DNA of 35,454 bases from Pseudomonas sp. (GCF_030696055.1 NZ_JAUYNP010000287.1:1-35454), one strand, 5' to 3'. Shown: positions 8,703 through 16,876, counted from the first letter of the stretch. Notes: generated from the sequence alone by a model not told the origin. A program made the numbers and translations.

Positions 8703-9512
8703 TCATTGCGGCCGTGGCCGTTCGGCGGGTCGGCGCGTGCCGGCCACCAGCTTATCCACTATTCGGGCCGCGGCGACCATGCCGAAGGTCGCGGTCACCA
8801 TCATTACCGCGCCAAAGCCGCCGGCGCAGTCGAGCTTGACCCCTTCGCCGACGAAGCCCTTGTACTGGCACACAGTGCCGTCCGGCTTGGGGTAGCGCAG
8901 CTGCTCGCTGGAATACACGCAGGGCACGCTGTAGTTACGCCCCGGCGTGCGCGAGAAACCGTAGTCGCGGCGCAAGGTGGAGCGCACCTTGGACGCCAGC
9001 GGATCGTTCCAGGTCTTGTTCAGGTCGCCAACCTGGATCTGCGTCGGGTCGATCTGCCCACCGGCGCCGCCGGTGGTGATCACCTGGATCTTGCGCCGCT
9101 TGCACCAGGAGATCAGCGCGGCCTTGGCGTTGACGCTGTCGATGCAGTCGATCACCGCATCCAGCTGCTCGGTGATGTACTCGGCCATGGTCTCGCGGGT
9201 GACGAAATCCGCCACGGCGTGCACCACGCAGGCCGGGTTGATGCCGCGAATGCGCGCCGCCATCACCTCGACCTTGGGCTGCCCGACCGTGCTGTCCAGC
9301 GCATGCAGCTGGCGGTTGCTATTGCTGACGCAGACATCGTCCAGGTCGAACAGCGATATCTCGCCTACTCCCGAGCGCGCCAACGCCTCGGCCGCCCAGG
9401 AGCCCACCCCGCCTATCCCCACCACCGCCACATGGGCCGCCGCCAGCCGTTCGGCGCCTTCGCGGCCATATAAACGGGCGATTCCAGCAAAGCGTTGTTC
9501 GTCGACAGGCAT
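8703..9512 (-). CDS. tcdA: tRNA threonylcarbamoyladenosine dehydratase (ct6A synthase)
   Basis: TcdA (CsdL, YgdL) is an E1-like ATP-dependent enzyme that dehydrates t6A at position 37 of ANN-decoding tRNAs to the cyclic form. The ATG at 9512 is chosen over the upstream in-frame start at 9536 because GAGGAGAG precedes it closely. The product is about 269 residues, the family length. The nucleotide-binding motif VAVVGIGGVGSWAAEAL lies near residue 30, followed by DLDDVCVSNSNRQ and DCIDSVNAKAALI, all standard for this E1-like family. Closeness to csdA-csdE agrees with the known CsdA-CsdE-CsdL sulfur relay of E. coli. Confidence 0.93.
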   Translation of the reverse strand: MPVDEQRFAGIARLYGREGAERLAAAHVAVVGIGGVGSWAAEALARSGVGEISLFDLDDVCVSNSNRQLHALDSTVGQPKVEVMAARIRGINPACVVHAVADFVTRETMAEYITEQLDAVIDCIDSVNAKAALISWCKRRKIQVITTGGAGGQIDPTQIQVGDLNKTWNDPLASKVRSTLRRDYGFSRTPGRNYSVPCVYSSEQLRYPKPDGTVCQYKGFVGEGVKLDCAGGFGAVMMVTATFGMVAAARIVDKLVAGTRRPAERPRPQ

Positions 9513-9769
9513 CTTCTCTCCTCGGTACCCGGTCACGCGGGGCGCGCATTATAGAAAGCCCTGATCCCCCACCCAAGCACTCTATCAAGCCACTTGCGCG
9601 GCAGCCGATAAACAGCGCTGGCGCAGGCCTGGCGAATACGCCTCTGGCCCTTTGCCAGCAGCCCATCCGCCAGCCCCGCCGCCAGGCTATACAGCCCTGT
9701 GGCGGCGGCGTAGCATGCGCCACCCGACGCCTGTCGCTCTTTTTTGCCACCTTGCTGGACCTGCTCACT
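9513..9769. other. Intergenic region between divergent tcdA and ndvB
   Basis: This stretch of about 257 bases separates two divergent genes and must hold both promoters. GCGCATTATAGA near 9543-9554 could be a -10 area, but no confident -35/-10 pair was found. None of the R-type repeat elements occurs here. Confidence 0.4.
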
Positions 9770-12376
9770 ATGCCTTCGCGTAAGTTTGGACTGAACCTGG
9801 TCATGTTCCTGGCGATTGCCGCCTTGTTCACCGGTATCTGGGCCCTGTACAACCGCCCGGTCAGCGCCCCGGACTGGCCGGAACAGATCTCCGGCTATTC
9901 CTTCTCGCCCTTCCGCCAGGGCCAGAACCCGCAGAACGATACCTATCCGAGCGACAACCAGATCCGCGCCGACCTCGAGTTGCTGGCCAAGCAGACCGAC
10001 AATATCCGCACCTACTCGGTGGATGGCGCTCTAGCCGAGATCCCGCGCCTGGCCGAGGAATTCGGCCTGCGCGTGACCCTGGGCATCTGGATCAGCCCGG
10101 ATCAGGCGCGCAACGAACGCGAGATCGCCAAAGCCATCGAAATCGCCAATGACTCGCGCAGCGTAGTGCGCGTGGTGGTGGGTAACGAAGCCCTGTTCCG
10201 CGAAGAAATCACCGCCCAGGAACTGATCGTCTACCTCGACCGCGTGCGCGCCGCGGTCAAGGTGCCGGTCACCACCTCCGAGCAGTGGCACATCTGGCAG
10301 GAACACCCGGAGCTGGCCAAGCACGTCGACCTGATCGCCGCCCACGTCCTGCCTTATTGGGAATTCGTGCCGATGGAGGACTCCACCGAATTCGTCCTCG
10401 ACCGCGCCAAGGACCTGAAGAAGCTCTTCCCGAAAAAACCCCTGCTGCTGTCCGAAGTGGGCTGGCCGAGCAACGGCCGCATGCGCGGCGGCGCCGACGC
10501 CTCCCAGGCCGACCAGGCCATCTACCTGCGCACCCTGGTCAACGCCCTGAACTCCAAGGGTTACAACTACTTCGTCATCGAAGCCTTCGACCAGCCGTGG
10601 AAGGCCAGCGACGAAGGCTCGGTGGGGGCTTACTGGGGCGTGTACAACCTCGACCGCCAGGCCAAATTCGCCTTCGAGGGCCCGGTGGTGGCCATCCCGC
10701 AGTGGCGCCTGCTGGCCATCGCCTCGGTGGTCATGGCCCTGCTGTCCCTGGCCCTGCTGCTGATCGACGGCAGCTCCCTGCGCCAGCGCGGGCGCACCTT
10801 CCTGACCTTCGTCGCCTTCGCCGGCGGTTCGGCACTGGTGTGGATCGGCTACGACTACAGCCAGCAGTACAGCACCTGGTTCAGCCTGATCGTCGGCCTG
10901 CTGCTCGGCATAGGCGCCTTCGGCGTGTTTATCGTGCTGCTCACCGAGGCCCATGAGCTGGCCGAAACCGTGTGGATGCGCAGCCGCCGCCGGCCCTTCC
11001 AGCCGGTGCTCGGCGACAGCAGCTTCCGCCCCAAGGTGTCGATCCACGTGCCCTGCTACAACGAGCCACCGGAGATGGTGAAACAGACCCTGGATGCCCT
11101 CGCCGCCCTGGATTACCCGGATTACGAAGTCATCATCATCGACAACAACACCAAGGACCCGGCCGTCTGGCAGCCGGTGGAAGCCTACTGCGCCGAACTG
11201 GGCCCGCGCTTTCGCTTCTTCCACGTGGCGCCTATCGAAGGCTTCAAGGGCGGCGCGCTAAACTACATCCTGCCGCACACCGCCGCCGATGCCGAAGTGG
11301 TGGCGGTGATCGACTCCGACTACTGCGTCGACAAGAACTGGCTGAAACACATGGTGCCGCACTTCGCCGACCCGAAGATCGCCGTGGTGCAGTCGCCGCA
11401 GGATTACCGCGACGGCGAGGAAAACCGCTTCAAGAAGCTGTGCTACGCCGAATACAAGGGTTTCTTCCATATCGGCATGGTCACCCGCAACGACCGCGAC
11501 GCGATCATCCAGCACGGCACCATGACCATGATCCGCCGCAGCGTGATGGATGAGCTGAAATGGGCCGACTGGACCATCTGCGAGGACGCCGAACTGGGCC
11601 TGCGCGTGTTCGAGAAGGGTTATTCCGCCGCCTACGCCTACAACAGCTTCGGCCGTGGGCTGATGCCGGACACCTTTATTGACTACAAGAAGCAGCGCTT
11701 CCGCTGGGCCTACGGCGCCATCCAGATTATGAAGGGGCACGCCCGCAGCCTGTTCCTCGGCAAAGACAGCCAACTGACCCAGGGTCAGCGCTATCACTTT
11801 ATCGCCGGCTGGCTGCCATGGATCGCCGACGGCCTGAACATCTTCTTCACCGCCGGCGCCCTGCTCTGGTCGGCGGCGATGATCATCGTGCCGCAGCGGG
11901 TCGACCCGCCGCTGATGATCTTCGCCATCCCGCCGCTGGCGCTGTTCTTCTTTAAGTTCGGCAAGATCCTGTTCCTCTACCGCCGTGCGGTGGGCGTCGA
12001 CTTCGTGCGTTCGTTCCAGGCGGCCATCGCCGGCCTGGCGCTGTCGCACACCATCGCCAAGGCGGTGCTGTACGGCACCTTCACCAAGACCATTCCGTTC
12101 TTCCGCACACCGAAGATGGCCAGCAACCACGGCATCCTGGTGGCCCTGGCCGAAGCCCGCGAGGAAGTCTTTATCATGCTGCTGCTGTGGGGCGCGGCCA
12201 TCGGCATCGGCGTGGTCCAGGGCCTGCCCAGCGCGGATATCAAGTTCTGGGTGAGCATGCTGTTGGTGCAGTCCCTGCCCTATCTGGCGGCGCTGATCAT
12301 GGCCCTGCTGTCGTCGCTACCGCCGCCGCAGGAAGCGTTGCAGGCGGAAGCCACTCAGGGCCTAAACCAAGACTGA
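9770..12376 (+). CDS. ndvB: Membrane beta-glucan synthase with GH17 and GT2 domains (NdvB-like)
   Basis: This 868-residue inner-membrane protein fuses a periplasmic glycoside hydrolase family 17 domain to a processive family 2 glycosyltransferase. NdvB of P. aeruginosa makes cyclic beta-1,3-glucans linked to biofilm antibiotic tolerance. Order: one N-terminal membrane segment; GH17 at about 40-300 with acid/base VVGNEAL and nucleophile LLSEVGWPSNG; two to three membrane segments at about 315-400; GT2 at about 420-660 with IDSDYCVDKNW (DxD), CEDAELGLRV (catalytic Asp) and KKQRFRW (QxxRW); then C-terminal membrane segments. The ATG at 9770 is preferred over TTG at 9752 because it gives MPSRKFGLN; the ribosome site is weak. 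Placement two genes before dapE agrees with ndvB-dapE of Pseudomonas, but an RTX gene is inserted here. Confidence 0.92.
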   Translation: MPSRKFGLNLVMFLAIAALFTGIWALYNRPVSAPDWPEQISGYSFSPFRQGQNPQNDTYPSDNQIRADLELLAKQTDNIRTYSVDGALAEIPRLAEEFGLRVTLGIWISPDQARNEREIAKAIEIANDSRSVVRVVVGNEALFREEITAQELIVYLDRVRAAVKVPVTTSEQWHIWQEHPELAKHVDLIAAHVLPYWEFVPMEDSTEFVLDRAKDLKKLFPKKPLLLSEVGWPSNGRMRGGADASQADQAIYLRTLVNALNSKGYNYFVIEAFDQPWKASDEGSVGAYWGVYNLDRQAKFAFEGPVVAIPQWRLLAIASVVMALLSLALLLIDGSSLRQRGRTFLTFVAFAGGSALVWIGYDYSQQYSTWFSLIVGLLLGIGAFGVFIVLLTEAHELAETVWMRSRRRPFQPVLGDSSFRPKVSIHVPCYNEPPEMVKQTLDALAALDYPDYEVIIIDNNTKDPAVWQPVEAYCAELGPRFRFFHVAPIEGFKGGALNYILPHTAADAEVVAVIDSDYCVDKNWLKHMVPHFADPKIAVVQSPQDYRDGEENRFKKLCYAEYKGFFHIGMVTRNDRDAIIQHGTMTMIRRSVMDELKWADWTICEDAELGLRVFEKGYSAAYAYNSFGRGLMPDTFIDYKKQRFRWAYGAIQIMKGHARSLFLGKDSQLTQGQRYHFIAGWLPWIADGLNIFFTAGALLWSAAMIIVPQRVDPPLMIFAIPPLALFFFKFGKILFLYRRAVGVDFVRSFQAAIAGLALSHTIAKAVLYGTFTKTIPFFRTPKMASNHGILVALAEAREEVFIMLLLWGAAIGIGVVQGLPSADIKFWVSMLLVQSLPYLAALIMALLSSLPPPQEALQAEATQGLNQD

Positions 12377-12380
12377 AAAA

Positions 12381-12437
12381 AACGGCGATTTGCGTAGGAG
12401 GCTGGCAAGACCAAACATCCAAACTCAAATCGCCGTT
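12381..12437. terminator. Long-loop bidirectional hairpin between ndvB and the RTX gene
   Basis: AACGGCGATTTG (12381-12392) is a perfect 12-base inverted repeat of CAAATCGCCGTT (12426-12437). It is preceded by AAAAA and followed by CTGTTTT. It lies between convergent genes, so it could end transcription from both sides. The 33-base spacer is unusually long for an intrinsic terminator. Confidence 0.7.
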
Positions 12438-12475
12438 CTGTTTTCCTGAGAAACCAGCTTATTGAATAGCCTGAC

Positions 12476-13927
12476 TCAGGAGACAATGAAGTCAGTGGCA
12501 CTCAGGCTGGAAACGCCCAGCAGCGCAATCTGCACCGCACCGTCTGCACCACTACCGTCAGCGTCATAATAAAGCGCGCCGCTGCTGGTATCGAAGGCCA
12601 AGTAATCGTCCGCGTCAGCACTCACTGCCCCCGCACCGACCACCAGGTTTCCGGCCTGGATACCACCGACAACCGCGCTGAACACACTAGTGTCCAGTTG
12701 TAACAGATCGCCTGTGGTGAAGTCAGCAATGGTGTCGAAACCGCCGACCCCGAGGTTGTCAAAGACGAAGATGTCATCACCGCTGCCACCGATCAAGGTA
12801 TCGGCGCCTTCTCGACCATTCAATATGTCCGCACCACCTTGACCACTTAACACATTCTCGCCGCTGTTGCCGATAAGTTGGTTGCCCAAGGCGTTCCCGG
12901 TCGCATTGATATCTGGTGCAGGAGCGTCATCACTCAGGGTCAGACTTTCCACATTGGTCAGCTTGGCAAGGCTGTAGGAGAAACTGGACACCACCGTATC
13001 GTCGCCTGCTCCAGATTTCTCCCGCACCAGATCCTTGGCATTATCGACGTAGTAGGTATCGTTGCCAGCCCCACCCGCCATGTTATCAGCGCTGGCACCA
13101 CCATCGATTAGGTCATCGCCCTCACCGGCAAAAATCACATCCTTACCGCCGCCGCCATTGATCAGGTCATCGCCTGATCCGGCCGTGACCTTGTCATTAC
13201 CCTCGCCAGCATAAATGGTGTCATTGCCATCCCCGGCGGTAATATTGTCGTTGCCGGCATCACCATAGATCAGATCCGCGCCGCTGCCGGTCACTATCTT
13301 GTCGTTACCGATACCGCCAGCGACTTCGTTGTTGCCATCCCCGGCGGCAATATTATCGTTACCTGCATCGCCAGAGATCAGATCCGCGCCGCTACCGCTA
13401 ACTATCTTATCGTTGCCGTTACCACCAGCGATTTCGTTGTTGCCATCCCCGGCGGCAATATTGTCGTTACCATCCCCGCCATAGATAAGGTCATCACCTA
13501 AATCGGTCTTGACCTTATCGTTACCCTGACCAGCATGAATAGTGTCATTGCCGCCACCACCAACCAAGTGGTCATTGCCTGCGCCGCCTTCCAGCAGATT
13601 GTCAAACGCATCGCCTACGATGGAGTCGCTGCCGCGCGAACCGATCACATTCTCAATATTGCTGAGCGTATCGTTACCCTCGCCCTTGGCTGTGCCTGCA
13701 CTCAGGTTGACCGTCACTCGCTTGGAGCTGCCAGAAAAATCGACAGTATCGAAAGCGCCGTCACCGCCATCGATCTCATCGTCACCTTTCCCACCAACGA
13801 TAACGTCATTACCGCTCCTGCCCAGTAACTGATCGGCACCAGCGGTCCCTTCGACCAGGCTATAGCCACCGTTGGACTCCAGCCAAGCCAGAAGCTCGCT
13901 GATCCACTGATTATTGTTAGCTGCCAC
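12476..13927 (-). CDS. RTX-type calcium-binding repeat protein, likely type I secretion substrate
   Basis: This acidic protein of 483 residues is built mostly of GGxGxDx(L/I/V)x nonapeptides (for example GGAGNDHLVGGGGNDTIHAG), which bind calcium in a parallel beta-roll outside the cell. The C-terminal 80 residues (FDTIADFTTGDLLQLD, then ALYYDADGSGADGAVQIALL, ending DFIVS) look like the uncleaved C-terminal signal of type I secretion. There is no Sec signal and no separate catalytic domain; the N-terminal 30 residues are unassigned. The GTG at 13927 is preferred over GTG at 13951 because a near-perfect AAGGAGGT site lies just upstream. No secretion ABC transporter is in the window. It sits between ndvB and dapE, where I recall no such gene in P. 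aeruginosa, so it is probably an insertion. Confidence 0.88.
   Translation of the reverse strand: MAANNNQWISELLAWLESNGGYSLVEGTAGADQLLGRSGNDVIVGGKGDDEIDGGDGAFDTVDFSGSSKRVTVNLSAGTAKGEGNDTLSNIENVIGSRGSDSIVGDAFDNLLEGGAGNDHLVGGGGNDTIHAGQGNDKVKTDLGDDLIYGGDGNDNIAAGDGNNEIAGGNGNDKIVSGSGADLISGDAGNDNIAAGDGNNEVAGGIGNDKIVTGSGADLIYGDAGNDNITAGDGNDTIYAGEGNDKVTAGSGDDLINGGGGKDVIFAGEGDDLIDGGASADNMAGGAGNDTYYVDNAKDLVREKSGAGDDTVVSSFSYSLAKLTNVESLTLSDDAPAPDINATGNALGNQLIGNSGENVLSGQGGADILNGREGADTLIGGSGDDIFVFDNLGVGGFDTIADFTTGDLLQLDTSVFSAVVGGIQAGNLVVGAGAVSADADDYLAFDTSSGALYYDADGSGADGAVQIALLGVSSLSATDFIVS
13148..13471 (-). repeat. Three tandem 108-bp coding repeats in the RTX gene
   Basis: Three consecutive 36-residue units begin GNDNIAAGDGNNEIAGG, GNDNIAAGDGNNEVAGG and GNDNITAGDGNDTIYAG. 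The DNA landmark TGCCATCCCCGGCGG recurs at 13225, 13333 and 13441, exactly 108 bases apart. The first two protein units are nearly identical, which points to recent in-frame duplication. Confidence 0.9.
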
Positions 13928-13990
13928 AACTACCTCCTTCGACTGCCACACGATTGGCTGGGGTAATAATATGCCCCGCTACCCAGCAGA

Positions 13991-14010
13991 ATCAGAACCA
14001 ATTCTCATAA
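13991..14010 (-). promoter_or_regulatory. Weak Fur-like palindrome upstream of the RTX gene
   Basis: Read on the minus strand this is TTATGAGAATTGGTTCTGAT. It has near-symmetrical halves TGAGAA and TTCTGA separated by four bases, loosely like a Fur site, 64 bases before the RTX start. The rest of the 13928-14174 gap to dapE shows no clear promoter pair. Confidence 0.2.
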
Positions 14011-14174
14011 CGCCGGGCTAGATGCAGGATATGCGTCCTGACTCACAGACTTGGTTCGCCTTTTCTTTGTTATGCCTGTGCCCATTATGTTCCTCAGTGG
14101 CACCGACCAAGCCCGTCGTTTTGTTTTAAGATGACGACCTTTTTCCGTGCCCGCCGTAATACCGGAGCCTCCGC

Positions 14175-15317
14175 ATGATCGCCCTCTCCCCCACCCTGGA
14201 ACTCGCCTGCGACCTGATCCGTCGTCCGTCTGTCACGCCCCTCGATGAGGGCTGTCAGGAGCTGATGATGCGCCGTCTGGCGGCTGCGGGCTTCAGCATC
14301 GAGCCCATGCCCTTCGAGGACGTGGAGAATTTCTGGGCCAGCCACGGCAACCAACCAGGTCCCGTGCTGTGTTTCGCCGGGCATACCGATGTGGTGCCGA
14401 CCGGCCCGCTGCAGTCCTGGCAGCATCAGCCGTTCGGCGCCCTGATCGACGAGCAGGGCATGCTCTGCGGCCGCGGCGCCGCCGATATGAAAGGCAGCCT
14501 GGCGTCGATGATCATCGCCGTGGAGCGCTTTGTCGCCGACCATCCGACGCACAAGGGGCGTATCGCCTTTCTGATCACCAGCGACGAAGAAGGCCCGGCC
14601 CAGCACGGCACCAAAGCCGTGGTGGAGCGTCTGCGCGAGCGCAACGAGCGCCTGGACTGGTGCATAGTCGGCGAACCCTCGAGCACCAGCCTGGTCGGCG
14701 ACGTGGTGAAAAATGGCCGCCGCGGCTCCCTCGGTTGCACCCTGACGGTGCGCGGCAAGCAGGGCCATGTGGCCTACCCGCACCTGGCCAAGAACCCGAT
14801 TCACCTGGTCGCCCCGGCCCTGGCCGAGCTGACCGCCGAGCATTGGGACGATGGCAATGCCTTCTTCCCGCCAACCAGTTTCCAGGTCTCCAACCTGAAT
14901 GCCGGCACCGGCGCCACCAACGTGATCCCCGGCGAGCTGACCGCGGTATTCAACTTCCGTTTTTCCACCGAATCCACTGTGGAGGGCCTGCAGCGCCGCG
15001 TCGAAGCCATTCTGGCCAAGCACGAGCTGGACTATCAGCTGGACTGGGCGCTGTCCGGCCTGCCGTTCCTCACCGAACCCGGCGCCCTGCTCGACGCGGT
15101 AGCCGCCAGTATCAAGACGGTCACCGGCCGCGTCACCCAGCCCTCGACCAGCGGCGGCACCTCGGATGGGCGCTTTATCGCCACATTGGGGACGCAAGTA
15201 GTCGAACTGGGCCCAGTCAACGCCACCATTCACCAGATCAACGAGCGGGTACTGGCCAGCGATCTGGAAGTGCTGACCGAGATTTATTACCAAACCCTGG
15301 TCAAACTCCTCGCATGA
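14175..15317 (+). CDS. dapE: Succinyl-diaminopimelate desuccinylase
   Basis: DapE hydrolyses N-succinyl-LL-diaminopimelate to succinate and LL-diaminopimelate, following DapD and DapC in the same pathway. It is a dizinc M20-family enzyme of 380 residues, the normal length. Visible metal and catalytic residues: FAGHTDVVP (His70, Asp72), GRGAADMKG (bridging Asp104), TSDEEGPA (Glu138 and Glu139), GEPSS (Glu), GGTSDGRF and NATIHQINE (final His ligand). The ATG at 14175 gives the expected N-terminus with GGAGCC upstream. The stop TGA lies at the edge of the left arm of R3, which separates dapE from rlmA. Confidence 0.96.
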   Translation: MIALSPTLELACDLIRRPSVTPLDEGCQELMMRRLAAAGFSIEPMPFEDVENFWASHGNQPGPVLCFAGHTDVVPTGPLQSWQHQPFGALIDEQGMLCGRGAADMKGSLASMIIAVERFVADHPTHKGRIAFLITSDEEGPAQHGTKAVVERLRERNERLDWCIVGEPSSTSLVGDVVKNGRRGSLGCTLTVRGKQGHVAYPHLAKNPIHLVAPALAELTAEHWDDGNAFFPPTSFQVSNLNAGTGATNVIPGELTAVFNFRFSTESTVEGLQRRVEAILAKHELDYQLDWALSGLPFLTEPGALLDAVAASIKTVTGRVTQPSTSGGTSDGRFIATLGTQVVELGPVNATIHQINERVLASDLEVLTEIYYQTLVKLLA

Positions 15318-15524
15318 AAATCCATGAACATGCCTGCTGCGCACCCCGATAGCTGCGTTGGGCGGTACTCGCTCCTCGCCTATCTAACTGATATGTATTC
15401 GGCCTGCGGCCTCACCCTGCGGGCCGCCATAAATGACGTTCAGCCGAATTCTCGGCTGTCTCGTCGCTGCGTTCCGTCCGCCTTGCTCTCGGGACGCTCG
15501 CGACGGCCTGTTAATGGATTTCTC
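15316..15524 (+). repeat. R3: inverted-repeat element between dapE and rlmA
   Basis: The left arm GAAAATCCATGAACATGCC (15316-15334) begins within the dapE stop codon. It pairs with GGCCTGTTAATGGATTTCTC (15505-15524) with small bulges, and the right arm ends two bases before the rlmA ATG. Inner hairpins are GCGGCC/GGCCGC (15406-15427) and CAGCCGAATTCTCGGCTG (15441-15458). The left module GCTGCGCACCCCGATAGCTGCGTTG resembles GCTGCGCTCGCCCATACTGCGTTG in R2 (each quoted as two adjoining parts of the same module). The core is less conserved than in R2 or R5. Its orientation is that of dapE. Confidence 0.65.
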
Positions 15525-15526
15525 GC

Positions 15527-16330
15527 ATGTTGACCTGCCCCATCTGCCAGCAGGCGCTGAGCGTTGTCGATAACGGCGTAGTCTGCCCCGCTGGCCACAG
15601 CTTCGACCGTGCGCGCCAGGGTTATCTGAACCTGCTGCCGGTGCAGCACAAGAACAGCCGCGACCCGGGCGACAACGCCGCCATGGTCGAGGCGCGCCGA
15701 CGCTTTCTCGATGGTGGCCATTACGCGCCGCTGGCCAAGCGTCTGGCGCAGTTGGCCGCCGGTTACGGGCCGCAGCGCTGGCTGGATATTGGCTGCGGCG
15801 AGGGTTACTACACAGCGCAAATCGCCGACGCCCTGCCCCAGGCCGAAGGTTATGCCCTGGATATTTCCCGCGAGGCGATCAAGCGCGGCTGCAAACGCTC
15901 GCCCCAGTTGACCTGGCTGGTGGCGAGCATGGCCCGCGTGCCGCTGGCCGATGCCAGCTGCCAGTTGCTGGCCAGCGTGTTCAGCCCGCTCGACTGGCTG
16001 GAGGCCAAGCGCCTGCTCGCCCCGGGTGGCGGCCTGCTGCGCATGGGTCCGACCCGCGAACACCTGATCGAGCTGCGGCAGAAGCTGTATGGCGAGGTAC
16101 GCGACTACGATGATCAGAAGCACCTGGAGCTGATTCCCCCGGGCATGCGCCTGGCCCACAGCGAAACCCTGAGCTTCAAGCTGCAACTGGACAGCAGCCA
16201 GGCCCGCGCCGACCTGCTGGCCATGACCCCCCACGGCTGGCGCGCCAGCGCCGAACGGCGCGCCGCGGTAATCGCCGAAGACTTCGAAGTTACCGTCGCC
16301 ATTCGCTACGATTGGATCGAGAAAATCTAG
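15527..16330 (+). CDS. rlmA: 23S rRNA (guanine(745)-N1)-methyltransferase
   Basis: RlmA(I) uses S-adenosylmethionine to methylate N1 of G745 in 23S rRNA. The 267-residue protein starts with a zinc-binding knuckle CPIC...CPAGH (Cys4, Cys7, Cys20, His24), followed by FDRARQGYLNLL, a family hallmark. The class I methyltransferase motif WLDIGCGEGYYTAQIA lies near residue 85 and a later FSPLDWLEAKRLLAPGG motif is present. The ATG at 15527 lies directly after the R3 right arm, so the ribosome site (a weak TGGAT) is inside that arm. Position after dapE matches the P. aeruginosa order as I recall it. The tylosin-resistance paralogue is an alternative name, but the zinc knuckle fits RlmA. Confidence 0.9.
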   Translation: MLTCPICQQALSVVDNGVVCPAGHSFDRARQGYLNLLPVQHKNSRDPGDNAAMVEARRRFLDGGHYAPLAKRLAQLAAGYGPQRWLDIGCGEGYYTAQIADALPQAEGYALDISREAIKRGCKRSPQLTWLVASMARVPLADASCQLLASVFSPLDWLEAKRLLAPGGGLLRMGPTREHLIELRQKLYGEVRDYDDQKHLELIPPGMRLAHSETLSFKLQLDSSQARADLLAMTPHGWRASAERRAAVIAEDFEVTVAIRYDWIEKI

Positions 16331-16345
16331 GCCCCAGGATAAGAG

Positions 16346-16723
16346 ATGACCATGCGCCAACCGGATATCGAGATCTACCTGAAAGACGCCGACCACAATG
16401 CCATCGGCGAGTGGCTGAGCGAAGCCCTCGGCCCCTGCACACCCTGGCAGCAGAAGGGTCAGACCTATAAATGCACGGCCGGCAGCGTGCCCGTGACCTG
16501 GCTGCCGAAGGCCGTGGGCAAGTGGAACAGCCTGTACCTGGAAAGCGACGCCACGCCCTGGGCCGACGACCTGAGCTGTGCACAAGCCGCCTTCGCCGCG
16601 CTGCAGGTCGAAGTGCGCTGCGCCCCCGGCGGCTGGCAGGAAGAGGAAAGCGACGAGCAGGCCGATCGCTGGATGCGCATCAGCGCCGACGGGGTGGAAG
16701 AAATCACCTGGCGCACCGGTTAA
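16346..16723 (+). CDS. Small conserved hypothetical protein
   Basis: This gene encodes 125 residues, acidic, soluble, without a signal or membrane segment. I do not recognise a named domain. It is Trp-rich (WLSEALG, CTPWQQKG, VTWLPKAVGKWNSLYLE, WADDL, GGWQEEE, RWMRI, EITWRTG). It lies 15 bases after rlmA on the same strand, and a small hypothetical gene in this position is what I recall next to rlmA in P. aeruginosa, so it is probably conserved and co-transcribed. The start is ATG at 16346 with AAGAG upstream; ATG at 16352 is an alternative. The TAA stop lies in the left arm of R4. Confidence 0.8.
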   Translation: MTMRQPDIEIYLKDADHNAIGEWLSEALGPCTPWQQKGQTYKCTAGSVPVTWLPKAVGKWNSLYLESDATPWADDLSCAQAAFAALQVEVRCAPGGWQEEESDEQADRWMRISADGVEEITWRTG

Positions 16724-16863
16724 CCGACCGCTGAAAAACTACTGCACTCGGCTATTCAGCCGTTGTACCTTGCACCCCACATGGATGTGGGAAATGCCGC
16801 AACCCGTAGGGAACGGGTGTGGCCCTAGCCATCGCTCGCTACGTTTTTCAACGGCCGGTTTAA
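16719..16863 (+). repeat. R4: multi-branched inverted-repeat element after the hypothetical gene
   Basis: The outer arms are GTTAACCGACCGCTGAAAAAC (16719-16739; read as GTTAACCGACC then GCTGAAAAAC), which includes the TAA stop, and GTTTTTCAACGGCCGGTTTAA (16843-16863; read as GTTTTTCAAC then GGCCGGTTTAA). Three inner hairpins: CGGCTATTCAGCCG (16749-16762); CCCACATGGATGTGGG (16776-16791), identical to R2; and GCCGCAACCCGT, loop AGGGA, ACGGGTGTGGC (16796-16823), which differs from R2 by compensatory changes. The usual TTTAC/GTAAA core is missing and replaced by the short first hairpin. The left arm shares TGAAAAACTACTGC with R1. Confidence 0.85.
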
Positions 16864-16876
16864 AGACTGAACATAA

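Noticed and set aside
13148..13471. Regularly spaced repeats that could look like a CRISPR array
   Set aside because: The 108-bp units are contiguous, in frame with RTX nonapeptides, and have no unique spacers; no cas genes are present.
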